Positions 6,428 to 7,776 of a stretch of DNA of 7,776 nucleotides are shown one piece after another. The position numbers and the translations under genes were made by a program. This DNA is from Methylovorus sp035565335 (GTDB lineage Bacteria > Pseudomonadota > Gammaproteobacteria > Burkholderiales > Methylophilaceae): positions 1-7,776 of the forward strand of contig DATMSO010000066.1 of the NCBI GenBank assembly GCA_035565335.1, written 5' to 3'. Below the pieces are notes generated by a model that did no database searches, was not told the DNA's origin, and saw only the letters and a list, made by a program, of their open reading frames with translations. The first letter of the stretch is position 1. The number at the start of each line of letters is the position of its first letter.

Positions 6428-6650
6428 AACGCGTTGAAAAAATCCACGGCAGGTCTCCTGGCTCCCAGCCTCATGCTTGGCGCCTTCCCGAATCCCGCAG
6501 GATTCAGTGGCTTCAGATGCCTTGCATTATCAAACTGACATAACGTCAGCCCGATGGCTGGTTACAGTTGCGGGGGCAGCCCCGGCTTTGCATGCTGGCG
6601 AGAAAAAATCTGCCAACACACGCACCGGATTCCCTTTTAACTCGCGGTTA
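6428..6650 (-). ncRNA. Cobalamin (B12/adenosylcobalamin) riboswitch in the nrdA leader
   Basis: Read on the minus strand, all hallmark blocks of the cobalamin riboswitch appear in order. GGGAATCCGGTGCG (6634-6621) comes first, then the GCCGGGGCTGCC stretch leading into CCCGCAACTGT (6574-6564), then GCCACTGA (6511-6504), and finally the B12 box GAGCCAGGAGACCTGCC (6464-6448). A closing P1-type pairing is possible between AACCGCG near 6649-6643 and CGCGTT near 6433-6428, with one bulge. The riboswitch binds coenzyme B12 and normally lowers expression of the downstream gene. The nearest gene in the right orientation is nrdA, about 160 bases beyond the B12 box. B12 riboswitches ahead of B12-independent enzymes (metE, nrdAB) are known where a B12-dependent isozyme also exists; the Streptomyces nrdABS operon is an example. 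The call rests on conserved blocks read by eye. The exact ends are approximate. Confidence 0.93.
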
Positions 6651-6681
6651 GAATCAAACCTTGAGGACCGTAGTGATCGCA

Positions 6682-6711
6682 ATGTAACACAATAGGGAGT
6701 GGTATCGTCAA
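6682..6711 (-). promoter_or_regulatory. Possible sigma-70 promoter of nrdAB
   Basis: On the minus strand TTGACG (6711-6706) serves as a good -35 and TTACAT (6687-6682) as a weaker -10, with an 18-base spacer. Transcription would start near 6675, roughly 20-25 bases before the riboswitch, giving a leader of about 390 bases. The position is what the riboswitch requires, but the -10 match is only partial. Confidence 0.45.
6687..6702 (-). promoter_or_regulatory. Candidate NrdR box in the nrdAB promoter spacer
   Basis: The minus-strand 16-mer CCACTCCCTATTGTGT matches the NrdR-box consensus (ACACWATATATWGTGT-like) at 12 of 16 positions by my count. Its outer CCAC/GTGT halves are the best conserved. 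It lies exactly between the proposed -35 and -10, where a bound NrdR repressor would block RNA polymerase. NrdR boxes normally occur in pairs about 30 bases apart. The only possible partner, near 6716-6731, matches at about 9 of 16, so the pair is weak. Confidence 0.42.
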
Positions 6712-6760
6712 TGGGGAAATACAAAATGTGGGGAGATAAGACTGACTTATGCCCATCCGG

Positions 6761-6769
6761 TGTGGATCA
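6761..6769 (-). promoter_or_regulatory. Near-consensus DnaA box upstream of nrdAB
   Basis: The minus strand reads TGATCCACA, one mismatch from TTATCCACA. It lies about 50 bases upstream of the proposed -35. DnaA is known to act at nrdAB promoters in some proteobacteria, so the location is reasonable, but a 9-mer with one mismatch occurs often by chance. Confidence 0.25.
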
Positions 6770-6938
6770 ATCTCTTTACAGACAGTGAGCTGAATATTCA
6801 GCCTGAAAACAAGCGGATACTACGCTGCAGGCTTTGAGTTCGACATGCATGCCAGCGGTAGTTTGAGGTCGCTGTTGTAGGCAAACAGCTTGATCGGCCC
6901 CATAAAGCTGCTAATCAATCCATTTAGCTTTTGACTAA
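6770..6938. other. Intergenic stretch with no recognisable gene
   Basis: Between the nrdAB regulatory region and the stop of the rightmost gene I see only a 27-codon minus-strand ORF (6820-6903) without a ribosome-binding site. There is no clear terminator for the rightmost gene, no tRNA and no repeat. Base composition is AT-richer than nrdA. Confidence 0.4.
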
Positions 6939-7776
6939 TTATTTATCAGGTACCGAGATAATATCGGTCCAAGATGCATCACCTGGGTCGACTTTTTTGT
7001 CTGCTGCATTACAGGCACGTATTACTTTTCGAGCCTCAGATATGGTGCTGATGGTGTTCGGGTTCCCCAAACAGCTGTTCTCTTGGTAGAGCTTGAGTTT
7101 CCCCGACTCTTCCCTTAACAGCATGAGCACCGTGCTGGTGAATACAGGTGGCTCATTTCTGGGATCAGCTGGTGCGGCAGAGTCAATATAATTTAAAACA
7201 AAAAGCAACCCATCCGGCGCATCCTTTGCAATCGCCACTGCACTTAAATCACTGCATAAAGGCCAGCCTTCCAGATAGCGCGGGTCAATTGGCTTGGTGG
7301 ACTTTGGATTGTATCTCCTGTAGTAAAAGTCGAAGAAGGTCCGTTCCTTTTGGCCCTGAATCTGTCGTGGATCGCGTGCAATGTTGAGTGGAGCAACGGC
7401 CTCGATCTTCATATTTTCTGGATTCAGAAAGAAGACATGACAGGTTGATTGTCTTCTAGCAATTCTTTCACAAAAGGATTCATTGTCAGAATGATTCGCC
7501 GGACAACCTGGCTCTGCGATAAGAAGAGGATTAAAAGAAGTAACAATGGCTAAAAGCTCTTTCCCGTTAAACTTAACCAGATACGGCAGATTCGGATTGT
7601 CATTTTTTGGATACGTTACAGAGTCTTTCCACTCCCAATCAAACTGACTGCAACTCTGATATTTACGATTATCAGCATACGGATAATCCTTTGATATATT
7701 ATAGTTATCAACGCAATATTTATCAGTTATGCTCTTAATTTTAGTCGATAATTCTGGCGATTTCTCTTTGTTATAT
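6939..7776 (-). CDS. Unrecognised cysteine-containing protein, C-terminal 278 residues (5' end outside the window)
   Basis: The frame ending at the TAA at 6939-6941 has no stop all the way to the right edge. The Met at 7412 is therefore most likely internal and the true start lies beyond the window. I read 121 further codons upstream of that Met by hand. I do not recognise the family. The visible part has no obvious membrane segment. It has about eight Cys, several in pairs compatible with disulfides (for example PGC...SFC...TCH in the middle and PLCSDLS, NSCLGN and IRACNA later), which would suit an exported protein. Aromatic-rich segments such as FFDFYYRRYNP and CSQFDWEWKD stand out. The 5' part (about 7450-7776) is AT-rich, unlike nrdA, hinting at an accessory gene. 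It runs in the same direction as nrdAB and ends about 230 bases before the proposed nrdAB promoter. Function is unknown. Confidence 0.72.
   Translation of the reverse strand, partial: YNKEKSPELSTKIKSITDKYCVDNYNISKDYPYADNRKYQSCSQFDWEWKDSVTYPKNDNPNLPYLVKFNGKELLAIVTSFNPLLIAEPGCPANHSDNESFCERIARRQSTCHVFFLNPENMKIEAVAPLNIARDPRQIQGQKERTFFDFYYRRYNPKSTKPIDPRYLEGWPLCSDLSAVAIAKDAPDGLLFVLNYIDSAAPADPRNEPPVFTSTVLMLLREESGKLKLYQENSCLGNPNTISTISEARKVIRACNAADKKVDPGDASWTDIISVPDK

Noticed and set aside
6477..6724. Short ORFs on both strands (72 and 64 codons) upstream of nrdA
   Set aside because: They overlap the cobalamin riboswitch and the promoter region. The conserved RNA blocks explain the sequence better than coding does.
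6820..6903. Minus-strand 27-codon ORF between nrdA and the rightmost gene
   Set aside because: No ribosome-binding site, no motif, and the length is expected by chance.

Overview
The window looks like a GC-rich proteobacterial chromosome, most likely betaproteobacterial. This is inferred from the style of the G6PDH, Dcd and NrdA/NrdB proteins and from C/G-ending codons; the exact genus cannot be told. It combines housekeeping nucleotide and central-carbon genes with AT-richer patches holding small, unrecognised genes.

Layout. Positions 2-523 (+) hold the 3' end of zwf (glucose-6-phosphate dehydrogenase), closed by an intrinsic terminator. Next is dcd (dCTP deaminase, 583-1152, +), closed by a bidirectional terminator. 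Everything after that reads leftward. Positions 1268-1726 and 1890-2147 are two small predicted lipoproteins of unknown function in AT-rich DNA. nrdB (2240-3385) and nrdA (3486-6287) encode a complete class Ia ribonucleotide reductase with all recognisable catalytic and metal-binding residues. The roughly 100-base gap between nrdA and nrdB holds a long hairpin. Positions 6288-6938 hold no protein gene but contain the regulatory leader of nrdAB. The rightmost gene (6939 to the window edge) is the C-terminal part of an unrecognised cysteine-containing protein whose start lies outside.

The key point is the nrdA leader. On the minus strand, positions about 6428-6650 form a cobalamin (B12) riboswitch, with the B12 box, the CCGCAACTGT-type core and the GGGAATCCGGTG segment. 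It is followed by an expression platform with several hairpins; the last one pairs the nrdA Shine-Dalgarno sequence. Just upstream is a possible sigma-70 promoter with a NrdR-box-like palindrome in its spacer, and farther up a near-consensus DnaA box.

How it fits together. A B12-independent, oxygen-dependent class Ia reductase appears to be repressed when B12 is plentiful. This implies, by analogy with known B12-riboswitch/nrdAB pairs, that the genome also carries a B12-dependent class II enzyme (NrdJ) elsewhere. NrdR-type control would add a dNTP/ATP signal. Dcd, next door but on the other strand and with its own terminator, feeds dUTP/dTTP synthesis, so the two loci belong to the same metabolism without being one operon.
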